Positions 34,473 to 43,969 of a stretch of 64,000 nucleotides of DNA are shown in pieces. The translations under genes and the position numbers were made by a program. The DNA comes from Youxingia wuxianensis. Its GTDB lineage: Bacteria > Bacillota > Clostridia > Oscillospirales > Ruminococcaceae. Position 1 is the stretch's first letter. The number at the start of each line of letters is the position of its first letter. The stretch covers positions 186,001 through 250,000 of the forward strand of contig NZ_JACRTD010000004.1 in the NCBI RefSeq assembly GCF_014385085.1, read 5' to 3'. The notes beneath the pieces were generated by a model that had not been told where the DNA came from, did not search any database, and saw only the letters and a list, made by a program, of their open reading frames with translations.

Positions 34473-35989
34473 AGGGTCCTTTCCCCCTTATTTGCCAAGC
34501 TAGCTCCGTAGGCGCAGTACATAATATTTTCTTCGGTGATCTCTTCCCCTTGAAGTACCGCGCTAATTGTCCCCTCATACATGACCGCCACTCGGTTGCT
34601 CATTCCGATTACTTCCATCAGGTCGCTGGAATACATGATTACCGCCACGCCGCTACGGGCCAGATCGTGCATGATATTATAAAACTCCCGCTTGGCTTCC
34701 ACATCGATTCCGCGGGTAGGCTCGTTGAATAGCACCACCTTGGGGTTGATGGCCAGTTCCTTGCCTAAAACCACCTTCTGCTGATTGCCTCCGGAAAGGC
34801 TAGCGACTTCATTTCGCAGGGAGGCCAGCTTGATGGCCAGTTTTTCTTTCATATCCAGAGAGAATTTCTTCTCTTTTTTCCCGTCAATGAAAATTCCCAG
34901 CTTTTTACGCTGGTCAAGACTAATAATCGCCAGATTTTCACGGATGGATCGCAGCAAAAACAACCCTTCGTTTTTCCGGTCCGCCGGGACCAGCGCCAAG
35001 CCCTGTTTAATCGCTTGCTTGGCGTTTCCTATTTTAAGCGATTCGCCTGCTGTGATAATTTCCCCTGTTTCTCTGGGCAAAATCCCATAAATCGCGTTAA
35101 AAAGCTCCGTCTGCCCATGGCCCTGCAGACCGGCAATTCCTAAAATTTCTCCCCTGCGCACAGAAAATGAAATATCACGAAGGTGCTTAGGGACATTTAA
35201 ATTCTTTACCTGGAAAATAATTTCCTGTTCCGGCTGGGTTTTTTCCGGAAAGATATTTTGTAGCGACCGGCCCACCATCATTCGGATCAGGTCGTCCTCA
35301 GTAATTTCGGAAATTTTTTTGGTATCCACATAGCTTCCGTCTTTAAATACCGTCACTCGGTCGCCGATTTCAAATACCTCTTCCAGTCGGTGAGAAATAA
35401 AAATAATGGTCTTCCCCATGGAAATCATCGACCGGATAATTTCATACAGTTGGGTCACTTCCTTCCTTGCCAGGGCGGAAGTAGGTTCGTCCAGGATAAT
35501 TAGTTCCGGCTGGCGGATAAGGATTTTTACAATTTCCGCCATTTGCTGCTGGGCCACCGGCAGGTCTTTTACCATGGTCTGCAGATCCAGCTCGATCCCG
35601 TATTGGCCCATTACCTCCTGGATACTGGATTCAATTTGTTTGCGGTCCACCAGCCCAAATTTTTTGGTAGGCTCAATACTCAGGTAAATATTTTCCGCTA
35701 CGGTCATTTCATTTACCAGCGTCAGCTCCTGATACACCATAGCGATCCCCATCTTTTGGGCCTCCAGCGGATTTTTTATCTTTACCGCCTTCCCATTAAA
35801 AAAGATTTCCCCACTGTCGGCCTGATAAAGCCCGGAGAGGATTTTTAGTATTGTGCTTTTCCCGGCACCGTTTTCCCCCGCCAGCACCATTACTTCCCCT
35901 TTTTTACAGGAAAAATCAACCTCTTTCAGGGCCTTGACGCCAGGGAAGGATTTGCAAATATGGCTCATCCTCAAAATTTCTTCCGACAA
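34469..35989 (-). CDS. Ribose-type sugar ABC transporter ATPase
   Basis: 506 residues with two nucleotide-binding domains, RbsA/MglA type. First domain: Walker A GENGAGKST, Walker B LIILDEPTSAL. Second domain: GLQGHGQTEL in place of Walker A, signature LSGGNQQKVVL, and VVLFNEPTRGIDV. The degenerate second Walker A is normal for the family. The start is TTG with AAGGAGG seven bases upstream. It energises the two permeases downstream. Confidence 0.94.
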   Translation of the reverse strand: MSEEILRMSHICKSFPGVKALKEVDFSCKKGEVMVLAGENGAGKSTILKILSGLYQADSGEIFFNGKAVKIKNPLEAQKMGIAMVYQELTLVNEMTVAENIYLSIEPTKKFGLVDRKQIESSIQEVMGQYGIELDLQTMVKDLPVAQQQMAEIVKILIRQPELIILDEPTSALARKEVTQLYEIIRSMISMGKTIIFISHRLEEVFEIGDRVTVFKDGSYVDTKKISEITEDDLIRMMVGRSLQNIFPEKTQPEQEIIFQVKNLNVPKHLRDISFSVRRGEILGIAGLQGHGQTELFNAIYGILPRETGEIITAGESLKIGNAKQAIKQGLALVPADRKNEGLFLLRSIRENLAIISLDQRKKLGIFIDGKKEKKFSLDMKEKLAIKLASLRNEVASLSGGNQQKVVLGKELAINPKVVLFNEPTRGIDVEAKREFYNIMHDLARSGVAVIMYSSDLMEVIGMSNRVAVMYEGTISAVLQGEEITEENIMYCAYGASLANKGERTL

Positions 35990-36080
35990 AGCAGTTCCTC
36001 CTTTTTTCCACTTTACATAAAGATGAGGGCCTTCGCGGGCGGGATAGAACCTCTCTCTTCCCGCCCTGGACCGATATCAT

Positions 36081-37214
36081 TTATTTGGAGTACAGTTCTT
36101 TGAGCTCTTCCTTGGTTAGATCGGTTTCGCACCAATAGCTGTCCGGAAGCTCAGGATCATAATAATCATCGATGTTTTCCTGTGTAATCACACCTAATTC
36201 CATCTGGATAATCGGTTCCGCCTCGGTGCCCTGCAGGTCCGCAATACAGGCGTTGAGAGCTACTCTCGGGGTAGCGGTGGAAATCACCGGCGCTACAGAA
36301 GAAAATCCTTTCTCCGCGTTTTCTTTCCAGGCGCGCAGGAATCCATTGTTGCCCTCTCCAGACATGGGCACCAAGGGACGGCCTACGGAATTAAACACGT
36401 CGATTGCGGCTTGGGTCATGGCGCCGCCCTGACTCCAAATGGCGTCGATCTCTTCAAAAGCAGACACATAGCTTTCCACGATGCCTTTGCCTTTGGCATA
36501 GTCGCAGTCACCGTTGGCTTCCGCCAAAATTTCAATGTCCGGATACTGGGAAAATACACTTTCCGCACCTTTACGGCGGTATTCGTTGGAGGTAACGCCG
36601 GCGGTAGCGTTCAGAATACAAATTTTTCCTTTGCCGCCGATAGCGTCCGCTATAAACTGAGCGCCCAGGCGCCCGAATTCTTCCTCATCCTGTTTGATAA
36701 TAGTGGTCTGATTTTCCGTATCTACGAAGTTATCAAAAGACGCTACACGGATCCCTTTTTCAAAGCATTCTTCCACTACCGGGACCAGCGCCGTGGAGGA
36801 CGCCGCATCAATCAGGATAATATCGCAGCCCTTTGTCATCAGGTCTTTAATATCGCTGATCTGTTTGGCAACGTCGTGGTTGGCATTGGTGGTGTAGTAC
36901 TCGCTGATAACCCCTTCGGCCTTGAGTTTCTCCGCCTCAGAGATAAACTCCTGGTTTTGCTGCACCCAGAAAGAGATCGACAGGGCGTTACAGGACATTC
37001 CTACCTTGTACGGGCCTTCCTTGCAGGGTCCGCTGCGGGTTTCGCTCTGCGCGGCGGCAGCGTCGTCCGCGGGAGCCGCGTCGTCCGCCGGGGCGTCAGC
37101 GCTGGCCGGCGGGGTATCGGCCGCGGGCTGGGAAGAGGAACAGCCGGCAAAGACGCCCAATACCATTGTCATTGCCAAAAGTAAAGCGATCACCATTGTT
37201 GTTGTTTTTTTCAT
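36081..37214 (-). CDS. Ribose-type sugar-binding lipoprotein
   Basis: 377 residues. Lipobox VFAGC (Cys 25), an Ala/Asp/Pro linker to about 60, then a type I periplasmic-binding fold starting YKVGMSCNALSISFW. It delivers ligand to the RbsA-type transporter. The polypeptide is longer than RbsB and has Trp-rich contacts near the ligand cleft, so the ligand need not be ribose. ATG 37214 is chosen because AGGAG lies eight bases upstream. Confidence 0.92.
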   Translation of the reverse strand: MKKTTTMVIALLLAMTMVLGVFAGCSSSQPAADTPPASADAPADDAAPADDAAAAQSETRSGPCKEGPYKVGMSCNALSISFWVQQNQEFISEAEKLKAEGVISEYYTTNANHDVAKQISDIKDLMTKGCDIILIDAASSTALVPVVEECFEKGIRVASFDNFVDTENQTTIIKQDEEEFGRLGAQFIADAIGGKGKICILNATAGVTSNEYRRKGAESVFSQYPDIEILAEANGDCDYAKGKGIVESYVSAFEEIDAIWSQGGAMTQAAIDVFNSVGRPLVPMSGEGNNGFLRAWKENAEKGFSSVAPVISTATPRVALNACIADLQGTEAEPIIQMELGVITQENIDDYYDPELPDSYWCETDLTKEELKELYSK

Positions 37215-37280
37215 TTTTGTCACTCCTTTTAATCGTTATATACACCCGCTATGTTTTCAAAGCGGGAACTTGCGCCAAGT

Positions 37281-37976
37281 TTACTCCGAAAGCCGGATCC
37301 CTTTTAAAAAGTTTTCCTCATAGTTGGTTTTGTTCTGGTAAGGGGCTAAAATTACATCCGCATAGGGGAAAGAAGCATCCAGCTCTCCCAGCACCTTCAT
37401 GCAATCCCAATACATCCAGTCCGCATAATGGACGATGGTAGCGGCGATGCTACGTTGTATTCCGTGAAGTTCCCCTTCCGTACAGTGCACGCCAGGAATA
37501 CAGGCCAACTCCAGCGGAAGTTCCAGCGCCATACAGATGTAGTATCCGTACAGAGCGTGGCTTACGGGCGGGTTTCCCACTAAGTATGGTTTTTCCATCC
37601 ACCGGCGGCGATTATCTTTGTTGTATTCCGGCGGCTTGCCCACGTCGTGAAGCAGTCCCCCGGCCACCAGCAGGTCGATATCGATGGGCAGGGCGGGGTA
37701 CATGGCCAGCAGCGCCTCCCCGATCCCCTTGGAAATTTTTGCGGTTCCACACAGGTGCGCCGCCTGGCTGGCGTTTTTCTGCACCAGCACATCCAGGGCG
37801 CCCGACCCCTGTAGCTCATGGACGGCGGTAAAGCCGTTAAGAAACAGGGACGCGGCCCAGGCTTCCACCACATAATCCCTCATCTGGGGATCCTTGATTT
37901 CCCCCAGCATAGGGGACAGGTCCTCCTTTACGTTGGCGCGAATGGAATCGGGAACCGGAAATGGTTTTTTCATCAA
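37281..37976 (-). CDS. HD-domain phosphohydrolase-like protein
   Basis: 231 residues. The metal-binding His-Asp pair is in GGLLHDVGKPPEYNK, with further ligands in VSHALYGYYI and VHCTEGE. HD proteins hydrolyse phosphate esters, often nucleotides. It is the first gene of the ABC operon, which is unusual for a sugar transporter, and a LacI operator sits about 50 bases upstream. The start is TTG 37976 or the adjoining ATG; GGAGG spacing slightly favours TTG. Confidence 0.8.
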   Translation of the reverse strand: MMKKPFPVPDSIRANVKEDLSPMLGEIKDPQMRDYVVEAWAASLFLNGFTAVHELQGSGALDVLVQKNASQAAHLCGTAKISKGIGEALLAMYPALPIDIDLLVAGGLLHDVGKPPEYNKDNRRRWMEKPYLVGNPPVSHALYGYYICMALELPLELACIPGVHCTEGELHGIQRSIAATIVHYADWMYWDCMKVLGELDASFPYADVILAPYQNKTNYEENFLKGIRLSE

Positions 37977-38026
37977 TGCCTTTACCTCCTTACTTCTTTT
38001 ATCAATTGGGCTATCAATCTATTTTA

Positions 38027-38042
38027 ATGGTACCGGTTCCAT
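38027..38042. promoter_or_regulatory. LacI operator a (ABC operon)
   Basis: ATGGTACCGGTTCCAT, about 50 bases upstream of the HD-domain gene. It is the exact reverse complement of operator b. Confidence 0.75.
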
Positions 38043-38139
38043 ATTTTTTAAAAAATAATATTGAGGGAATACGTCCTGAATAGATTCCGCCTTCTCAACC
38101 GCGGCCTCAATCCAAGAAGAGAAAAATTAAACGCTCTAT

Positions 38140-38155
38140 ATGGAACCGGTACCAT
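38140..38155. promoter_or_regulatory. LacI operator b (ABC operon)
   Basis: ATGGAACCGGTACCAT, 113 bp from operator a centre to centre. A pair at this distance suits looping. The rest of 37977-38335 is AT-rich and holds no gene I can support. Confidence 0.75.
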
Positions 38156-38335
38156 TTTTAAATAAAGAAAACATTTTCTTTTCTTTACAAGGCATCTCTG
38201 ATCAATTTCACTATAATTATTTTAATAACTTCTTCTTTTTTATTAATTATATTCGAATAAACCAATTATGTAAATCGATTTTTATTCGTATTTGAACTAA
38301 TTATTACTGCATTTTGTGATATTTTATATAAAGAC

Positions 38336-38375
38336 AAACGAAACAGAACGGCATCTCTGCCATCCTGTTTCGTTT
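38336..38375 (-). terminator. Terminator of the hyuBA operon
   Basis: AAACGAAACAG..GGCA/TGCC..CTGTTTCGTTT hairpin; the minus strand continues GTCTTTATAT. It lies about 90 bases past the hyuB stop. Confidence 0.7.
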
Positions 38376-38467
38376 CCGGGGGTATTCTAGTATAAGGTAT
38401 GGAACCTGGGACGTGAGACAATCACATTCCAGGAAGTGTGGGCAAATAACTATGGAACAGCGGTTTT

Positions 38468-40135
38468 CTACCCTTGATAACCGTACAGTTCCCTTGCTTT
38501 TTCCAAAGAAACTTTTTTGCGGCGGATGTCGCTTTCAATTTCTTCTTTGGGACGATCCTTGGGGTTTCCGTAACCGGCGCCGCCGCCGATAGCTACCAGC
38601 ATCCGATCGCCTTTGTTCAGCACCCGGCTGCCTTTGGACGGAAGATCCTCTTGCGTTCCATCGGCATGGTACAGCTTAATATACGCCTTAGTGCCGTCCT
38701 GTCCGCCCGCTACCCCTTTCGCAGGGTATTTAAACCGGTCGGAGTATACTGTCATATTTACATTGTCTTCCAAAATTTCGTATTCCCTATACGCGCCCAG
38801 CCCGCCTCTGTGTCGGCCGGCTCCGCCGCTGTCGCAGCGCAGATCGTACCGGGTAACGCGGAAATATTTCTGCTCGATTTCTAAGCTTTCTACCGGGGAG
38901 TTGGTGCAGTTGCCCAGCGGGTCATCCAGTTGGTCCGCACCGTCGTATTTGATGCTGGCTCCATAGCCGCCGCCCAGCTGATCGCTGATGGCAACAAAGC
39001 CTTCCTTTTCATCCCCTGCCCACTGCAGGTTTACTTCGGTACGCTGATCGTACCCCTGAGCGGGTACCCTTTGGGGAAGCACATCTTCAAAGGCCTTCAA
39101 CACTGCCTGGAATACACGCATAATGATAACGTTTCTTCCTTCCACCGGGGCAAATTCCTTGGGGTTCAGCAGGCACCCCTTCGGGGCGAAGATGTGCACC
39201 GGCCGGTAGGAGCCGTCGTTGATGGGGAAGGAGGGGTCGGTCATAATCATTTTCAGCATGGTATAAGTGGCGGAAACCGTGGAGGAGAAGGGGCAGTTGA
39301 TCGCCGTTGTCACCTGCGGGCAGGTACCGGTAAAGTCTACCCATACCTCGCTGCCTTCTACAGTGACCTTGGCTTTGATCACCAGCGGTTCGTCGTGGAT
39401 ACCATCGTCGTCCGCCATACATTCCCCGTAATACACCCCGTCGGGAATTTCCTCTAAAGCTGCGCGCATTACTTTTTCTGCGTAATCCAAAAACTCTTCG
39501 CAAATCTCCATAAAGGTATCATATCCATATCGCTCAATCAGCCCATGCACCCTGCGCCGGCCGGTTTCATTGGCCACCAACTGGGCGTTGATGTCCCCGA
39601 TGGTATCCCTTGGGATACGCAGGTTGGAACGCAGCACCTGTTCTAAAATACCGCCGTTCCAGTCGCGGCTGACAGAGAACACCATGGGGCAGAAACGGAA
39701 CCGTTCCTCAAAAATATCCCTGGCGTAAAGGTTAAAACCAGCCGAGTGCCCCAGATCCGCATGATGGCCGGTGGTACCCGCAAAGGCTACCAGCTTGCCG
39801 TCGTGAACGATGGGGGAGAAAATATAGATATCCGACTGATGCTGGCCGCCGCTGTAAGGATCGTTTAGGATAATCGCGTCGTCCTCAGTCAGGTTGGTGG
39901 CGTCGATCTTGCTCAGCGCCCCGGTAAGCGCCCGGCTTACCGAATTCATGTGCAAAGGCTGATCCTGAGGCTGGGCCAAAATCCGGCCTTTCGCGTCCGC
40001 CAGGAAGGTAGAACAGTCCGCCGCTTCACGGATAACCACCGAATAGGCGCTGCGCAAAAAGTCCGCGCTCATCTCTCTGGCTACCGACATCAAATTGTTG
40101 GTAAGTATATTAAATAAAGCAATATCTTTTGCCAT
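38468..40135 (-). CDS. Hydantoinase B/oxoprolinase family subunit
   Basis: 555 residues. The family motif NDPYSGGQHQSD, then TTGHHADLGHSAGF, supplies conserved metal-binding His/Asp residues; the C-terminal GGAGYGNPKDRP motif is also typical. HyuB-type subunits work with HyuA in ATP-dependent opening of cyclic amides or in carboxylation of ketones (acetone/acetophenone carboxylases). It follows hyuA by two bases. It belongs to a LacI-controlled sugar operon, not a usual context for this family. Confidence 0.88.
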   Translation of the reverse strand: MAKDIALFNILTNNLMSVAREMSADFLRSAYSVVIREAADCSTFLADAKGRILAQPQDQPLHMNSVSRALTGALSKIDATNLTEDDAIILNDPYSGGQHQSDIYIFSPIVHDGKLVAFAGTTGHHADLGHSAGFNLYARDIFEERFRFCPMVFSVSRDWNGGILEQVLRSNLRIPRDTIGDINAQLVANETGRRRVHGLIERYGYDTFMEICEEFLDYAEKVMRAALEEIPDGVYYGECMADDDGIHDEPLVIKAKVTVEGSEVWVDFTGTCPQVTTAINCPFSSTVSATYTMLKMIMTDPSFPINDGSYRPVHIFAPKGCLLNPKEFAPVEGRNVIIMRVFQAVLKAFEDVLPQRVPAQGYDQRTEVNLQWAGDEKEGFVAISDQLGGGYGASIKYDGADQLDDPLGNCTNSPVESLEIEQKYFRVTRYDLRCDSGGAGRHRGGLGAYREYEILEDNVNMTVYSDRFKYPAKGVAGGQDGTKAYIKLYHADGTQEDLPSKGSRVLNKGDRMLVAIGGGAGYGNPKDRPKEEIESDIRRKKVSLEKARELYGYQG

Positions 40136-40137
40136 AA

Positions 40138-42177
40138 TTAATTTTCCTCCTTCTCTAAGATCAGGCTGCCGTTCTTCTGAAGTTTGGCGGTCCAGGTCTG
40201 GGGAACCACGCAGGTGGAAGTTTCATCCTCGATTACCGCCGGGCCCTGGATAACCGCATCCTTGGGAAGCCGGGACCAGGTATAGAACCGGCAGTCTTTC
40301 CACTCGCCGCCCATGAGAGCTTTTTGGACTACATATTCTTCTTTGTCCACCGCTTCATCGTATTTCATGCCGCTGAGCAGATCATTGTCCTGGGGAACAA
40401 TCGTTTTCAAGCGGTAGTTTACAATCTCCACCAGATTCTGAGGGGAGTTAAAGCCGTAACGGGCGCGATGCACTTCGTGGAACGCGTTGGTAATCTCTTC
40501 CCCATTTTCCGGAATATGATCAAAGTCCACCTGAAGCTCAAACGCTTGGCCTTGGTAACGGGCGTCCACCGCATATTGGAATTTCAGGTTTTCCCGTTTG
40601 AAGCCGTAGTTTACCATATCTTGGACCGCTTTATCCTGCATTTTTTCAAACTGATTTTTCAAATCCTCCGGGGAGGTTTCCACACACAGGGAAACCTTGG
40701 TCTGCACATAATCGCGGATAATATCCGCTACCAGCAGTCCGAAAGAGGACAACAGGCCTGCGTAGCAGGGAACCAAAACCTTTTTCATCCCCAGCTCGCC
40801 GGCGATGGACGCCGCCATCAAAGCGCCCGCGCCGCCAAACGCCACCATGGTGTAGTTTCTGGCGTCGTAGCCCCGTTCGGTGGAGGCAAGGCGCACCGCC
40901 TGCATGGTGTTGGCCTCCATTACCCGGCAAATAGCCTCCGCCATTTCGTCTGGGGTAGTTCCCAGCTGCTGCGCAATTTCTCCGATGACTTTCCGGCTCT
41001 TCTGTGGATCCAGCTTATAGTTGCCTCCGGCAAAATGATCCGGACGAAGCAGTCCCCGATAGGCCATGGCGTCCGAAAGGGTAGGCTTGGTACCTCCCCG
41101 GCAGTAACATGCCGGGCCTGGATCCGCCCCAGCGCTTTGAGGGCCAACCTGCAGCATTCCACCTCCGTCTACCCAGGCGATGGAACCGCCGCCCGCGCCT
41201 ACGGTGACAATATCCAGCATGGGTACCGCAATCGCGTTTCCATCGATTTCATTGGTAGTGGAAACCAGCGGATTTCCTTTGTTGATTAAACATACGTCGG
41301 CGCTGGTTCCGCCGATATCCAGGGTGATAATATCCTCTATTCCCACCTGTTTTGCCATAAACACCGCGCCGGTAACGCCTGCCGCCGGTCCGGAAAGCAA
41401 GGTCCGGGCAACTTCCTTGCGCAGAGCGTCCATAGGGATAACACCGCCATTGGATTGGGTGATGAAGATTTCTCCGCCGAACCCGCGCGCCTGCAGCTGA
41501 TGATACAGACTTTCTATGTAACGGATCATAACTGGAGCGATATAAGAGGTAATGGCTACCGTACTGGTTCTCTCATACTCGCGGAATTGAGGAAGGATTT
41601 CATAAGACGCGGTTACGATACAATCGGAAATTTCCTCTTCGATAATTTTTTTCGCCATTTTCTCATGTTTTTCACTGGCGTAGCTGTGAAGGAAGCATAT
41701 CCCCACAGATTTTACCCCCTGCTCTTTGAGCTGGCCGGCGATCTGCCGAATTTGGGCCTCTGATAAAGGAATAATCACTTCTCCCTGGGCACTCAGACGC
41801 TCGGTTACCGGATATACCAGATTTCTTGGAACCACCGGCGCTGGACGCTGATAAAACAGATCATAAATATTGGTTTTGTCCCCTCGAAGAATTTCCAGCG
41901 TATCCGCAAAGCCTTCGGTCACCAAAAGGGCGGTTGATACGCCTTTGCGCTCCAGAACAGCGTTGGTGGCTACGGTAGAACCGTGAAGCATTTCCGCCGT
42001 ATTGGACCAGTCTTTCATCAATTTGTCCGCGCCCTCAATAACCGCTTCTTCCGGATGGGAAGGCGTGGATGCAACTTTGAGGGTTTTTAACTGGGTTTTT
42101 CCGTTTACATCTTCAAACAGAATAATGTCGGTAAAGGTACCGCCAATTTCCGCCGCGAATTTCTTTTTTATACTCAT
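40138..42177 (-). CDS. Hydantoinase A/oxoprolinase family subunit
   Basis: 679 residues. An ASKHA-type ATP-binding fold starts with AAEIGGTFTDIILFE, where Glu replaces the more usual first Asp. The conserved GSTVATNAVLERKG, LSGPAAGVTGAVF and ITLDIGGTSADV follow. It activates substrate with ATP for the HyuB subunit. AGGAGG is placed before the ATG. A 210-bp gap separates it from the upstream rbsD-like gene. Confidence 0.9.
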   Translation of the reverse strand: MSIKKKFAAEIGGTFTDIILFEDVNGKTQLKTLKVASTPSHPEEAVIEGADKLMKDWSNTAEMLHGSTVATNAVLERKGVSTALLVTEGFADTLEILRGDKTNIYDLFYQRPAPVVPRNLVYPVTERLSAQGEVIIPLSEAQIRQIAGQLKEQGVKSVGICFLHSYASEKHEKMAKKIIEEEISDCIVTASYEILPQFREYERTSTVAITSYIAPVMIRYIESLYHQLQARGFGGEIFITQSNGGVIPMDALRKEVARTLLSGPAAGVTGAVFMAKQVGIEDIITLDIGGTSADVCLINKGNPLVSTTNEIDGNAIAVPMLDIVTVGAGGGSIAWVDGGGMLQVGPQSAGADPGPACYCRGGTKPTLSDAMAYRGLLRPDHFAGGNYKLDPQKSRKVIGEIAQQLGTTPDEMAEAICRVMEANTMQAVRLASTERGYDARNYTMVAFGGAGALMAASIAGELGMKKVLVPCYAGLLSSFGLLVADIIRDYVQTKVSLCVETSPEDLKNQFEKMQDKAVQDMVNYGFKRENLKFQYAVDARYQGQAFELQVDFDHIPENGEEITNAFHEVHRARYGFNSPQNLVEIVNYRLKTIVPQDNDLLSGMKYDEAVDKEEYVVQKALMGGEWKDCRFYTWSRLPKDAVIQGPAVIEDETSTCVVPQTWTAKLQKNGSLILEKEEN

Positions 42178-42341
42178 GTCTCGCTTTCCTCCTGCAAAAT
42201 TTTAAATGGTAAGGTTTCGGGGGGCAAGTTTGTTTGATGCAAGTTGCTCCTATCTCACGCGCCGAAAAGCGCGATACTATTCAAACCGCATAGCTGCTCA
42301 GAGTCAGTATAAAAATATTGTACCATATCGTCACTTCTTCC

Positions 42342-42379
42342 GGCGCGGGCCTTCCCAGAGAAAAACCCGCGCCTTTTTT
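42342..42379 (+). terminator. Strong terminator hairpin oriented against the operon
   Basis: GGCGCGGG/CCCGCGCC followed by TTTTTT on the plus strand only; the minus strand, which carries all genes here, has no T-run after the stem. In the mRNA it may be a processing or stability element, or it may end an unseen plus-strand transcript. Confidence 0.55.
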
Positions 42380-42387
42380 AGTACAAA

Positions 42388-42786
42388 TTAATAAGGACAG
42401 CCGCAAACCAGCAGCACCGAAGAATAATGGAACTGAGTTTCGCCGGTACGCAGGCAAACTCGGGAGTTTTCACTCATTTCACAAAGCTTTTCATGAGGGA
42501 CCAGTTCGATGGGAATATCGCCGAACAATTTTCTGTACTCTTCCAAAAGAGCCGGAGACGCTTTTTCAATCTCGTTGGCTATATATACTTTTTCAATAAT
42601 GCATTCTTCCAGGATCCCCTCAATCACCGGTACCAGTGGAGGGATTCCCAGAGTAAAGGCCAAATCAACCCGTTCTACCCCCTTGGGAAGCGGCATGGCC
42701 GCGTCTGAAACCAACATAGTATCCAAATGAGTCATTTTGGACAGCGCATTGTTTACCGCAGGATTTAAAATTCCCTTTTTAATCAT
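42388..42786 (-). CDS. RbsD/FucU-type sugar pyranase (copy 1)
   Basis: 132 residues, family length. The N-terminal KKGILNPAVNNALSKMTHLDTMLVSDA is split by no gap; His in MTHLD is the catalytic residue known in RbsD, and the C-terminal RTGE and HYSSVLLVCG strands complete the decameric-ring fold. Such proteins interconvert pyranose and furanose or anomeric forms. It is one of two paralogues in tandem. Confidence 0.88.
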   Translation of the reverse strand: MIKKGILNPAVNNALSKMTHLDTMLVSDAAMPLPKGVERVDLAFTLGIPPLVPVIEGILEECIIEKVYIANEIEKASPALLEEYRKLFGDIPIELVPHEKLCEMSENSRVCLRTGETQFHYSSVLLVCGCPY

Positions 42787-42847
42787 CTCGATCTCCCTTT
42801 CTATCTTTTCTGTTTTACTAGTTGCTTACATCAAACAATTTAAACAA

Positions 42848-43252
42848 TCAATAGGGGCATCCGCTTACTAAAATAACGGAAGAATAATGATAATGGAACT
42901 CGCCGGTACGGATGGCTACTGAAACTTTATCTGCCAGCCTGCAAAACTCGGTGTGAGGCACACATTCGATAGGAATGTTGTACTGGCCGAGAATTTTTTC
43001 ATACTGGGTATAAAGCTCAGGGGAATGTTCTTTCATTTCACTAGCCATATACGCCTTCTCTATGATACATTCTGCCAGCATACCTTTTACCACTGTGGTG
43101 ATCTCCGGGACCCCCGGAGTATATGCCAGATCCACACGATTGATATGTACCGGCAGCTCCATCGCGGCGTCGCTGATCATCATGGTATCATGATGGGCCA
43201 TTTTAGATACATGATAATTGATCTCCGAGTTGACAATTCCACTTTTAAACAT
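42848..43252 (-). CDS. RbsD/FucU-type sugar pyranase (copy 2)
   Basis: 134 residues. Same layout as copy 1: MAHHDTMMISDA with the catalytic His, and RTGEFHYHYSSVILVSG at the end. Identity between the two is moderate, so they have diverged and may act on different anomers or form a hetero-oligomer. The ATG lies directly at the deoC-like stop, with AGGAGGG upstream. Confidence 0.88.
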   Translation of the reverse strand: MFKSGIVNSEINYHVSKMAHHDTMMISDAAMELPVHINRVDLAYTPGVPEITTVVKGMLAECIIEKAYMASEMKEHSPELYTQYEKILGQYNIPIECVPHTEFCRLADKVSVAIRTGEFHYHYSSVILVSGCPY

Positions 43253-43948
43253 TTACTTTCCCTCCTGTAATATGGTTTTATATTGCTCTATAATTTCGCA
43301 TCCCCGGCTGGTTCCAATCCGGCTGGCACCTGCCCCGATCATAGCAAGGGCCTGCTCAGCTGTACGAATCCCGCCGGCAGCTTTAATTTTGATTTTACCG
43401 CCTACCCAGTCTTTCATTAACGCCACATCCTGTACAGTGGCCCCTCCTGTGCCAAACCCGGTGGAGGTTTTGATAAAATCAGGCAGCACCTCCAGAGAAA
43501 TCTCACAGAGTTTTTCCTTTTCTTCCTGTGTGAGATAACAGTTCTCAAAAATCACCTTTGAAGTAGTTTTTCTGTCCCTGCACACTTCCACAATCCTGGA
43601 CATCTCCTCCTGAATATAAGCCCAGTTGCGGTTTTTCACTTCCACCAGGTTGACCACATAATCCACCTCGTCCGCCCCTTTTTCAATGGCGTCGACGGTT
43701 TCAAACACCTTGGTTTCTATTGTGCACTGTCCCAGCGGAAAACTGACCGCCGCATCGATGAGTACGCCCTTTCCCTTGATAATAGAAGCACAGAAAGGAA
43801 TGGGTGCGTTGTTGATAGCCACGGTTTTAAACCCGTACGCAACCGCCTTCTCACAGTGGGTCCGCAGCTCCTCATTGGAAACATAAGGTTTCAGCAAAGT
43901 CTGATCGATACATTTGGCCAGCTGGGTCACCGTTAACTTTTCTCCCAT
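43253..43948 (-). CDS. deoC: Deoxyribose-phosphate aldolase family protein
   Basis: 231 residues, class I aldolase. Schiff-base Lys is in DFIKTSTGFGTGGAT, the second catalytic Lys in KIKAAGGIRT, and the Asp relay in ADEVDYVVN; all are intact. The usual CVNP near residue 47 is AINN, so substrate recognition at that end may differ. It cleaves a (deoxy)sugar phosphate. It sits directly after the FGGY kinase, which could make its substrate. Confidence 0.88.
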   Translation of the reverse strand: MGEKLTVTQLAKCIDQTLLKPYVSNEELRTHCEKAVAYGFKTVAINNAPIPFCASIIKGKGVLIDAAVSFPLGQCTIETKVFETVDAIEKGADEVDYVVNLVEVKNRNWAYIQEEMSRIVEVCRDRKTTSKVIFENCYLTQEEKEKLCEISLEVLPDFIKTSTGFGTGGATVQDVALMKDWVGGKIKIKAAGGIRTAEQALAMIGAGASRIGTSRGCEIIEQYKTILQEGK

Positions 43949-43969
43949 AACATTTCTCTCCTTTTGGGC

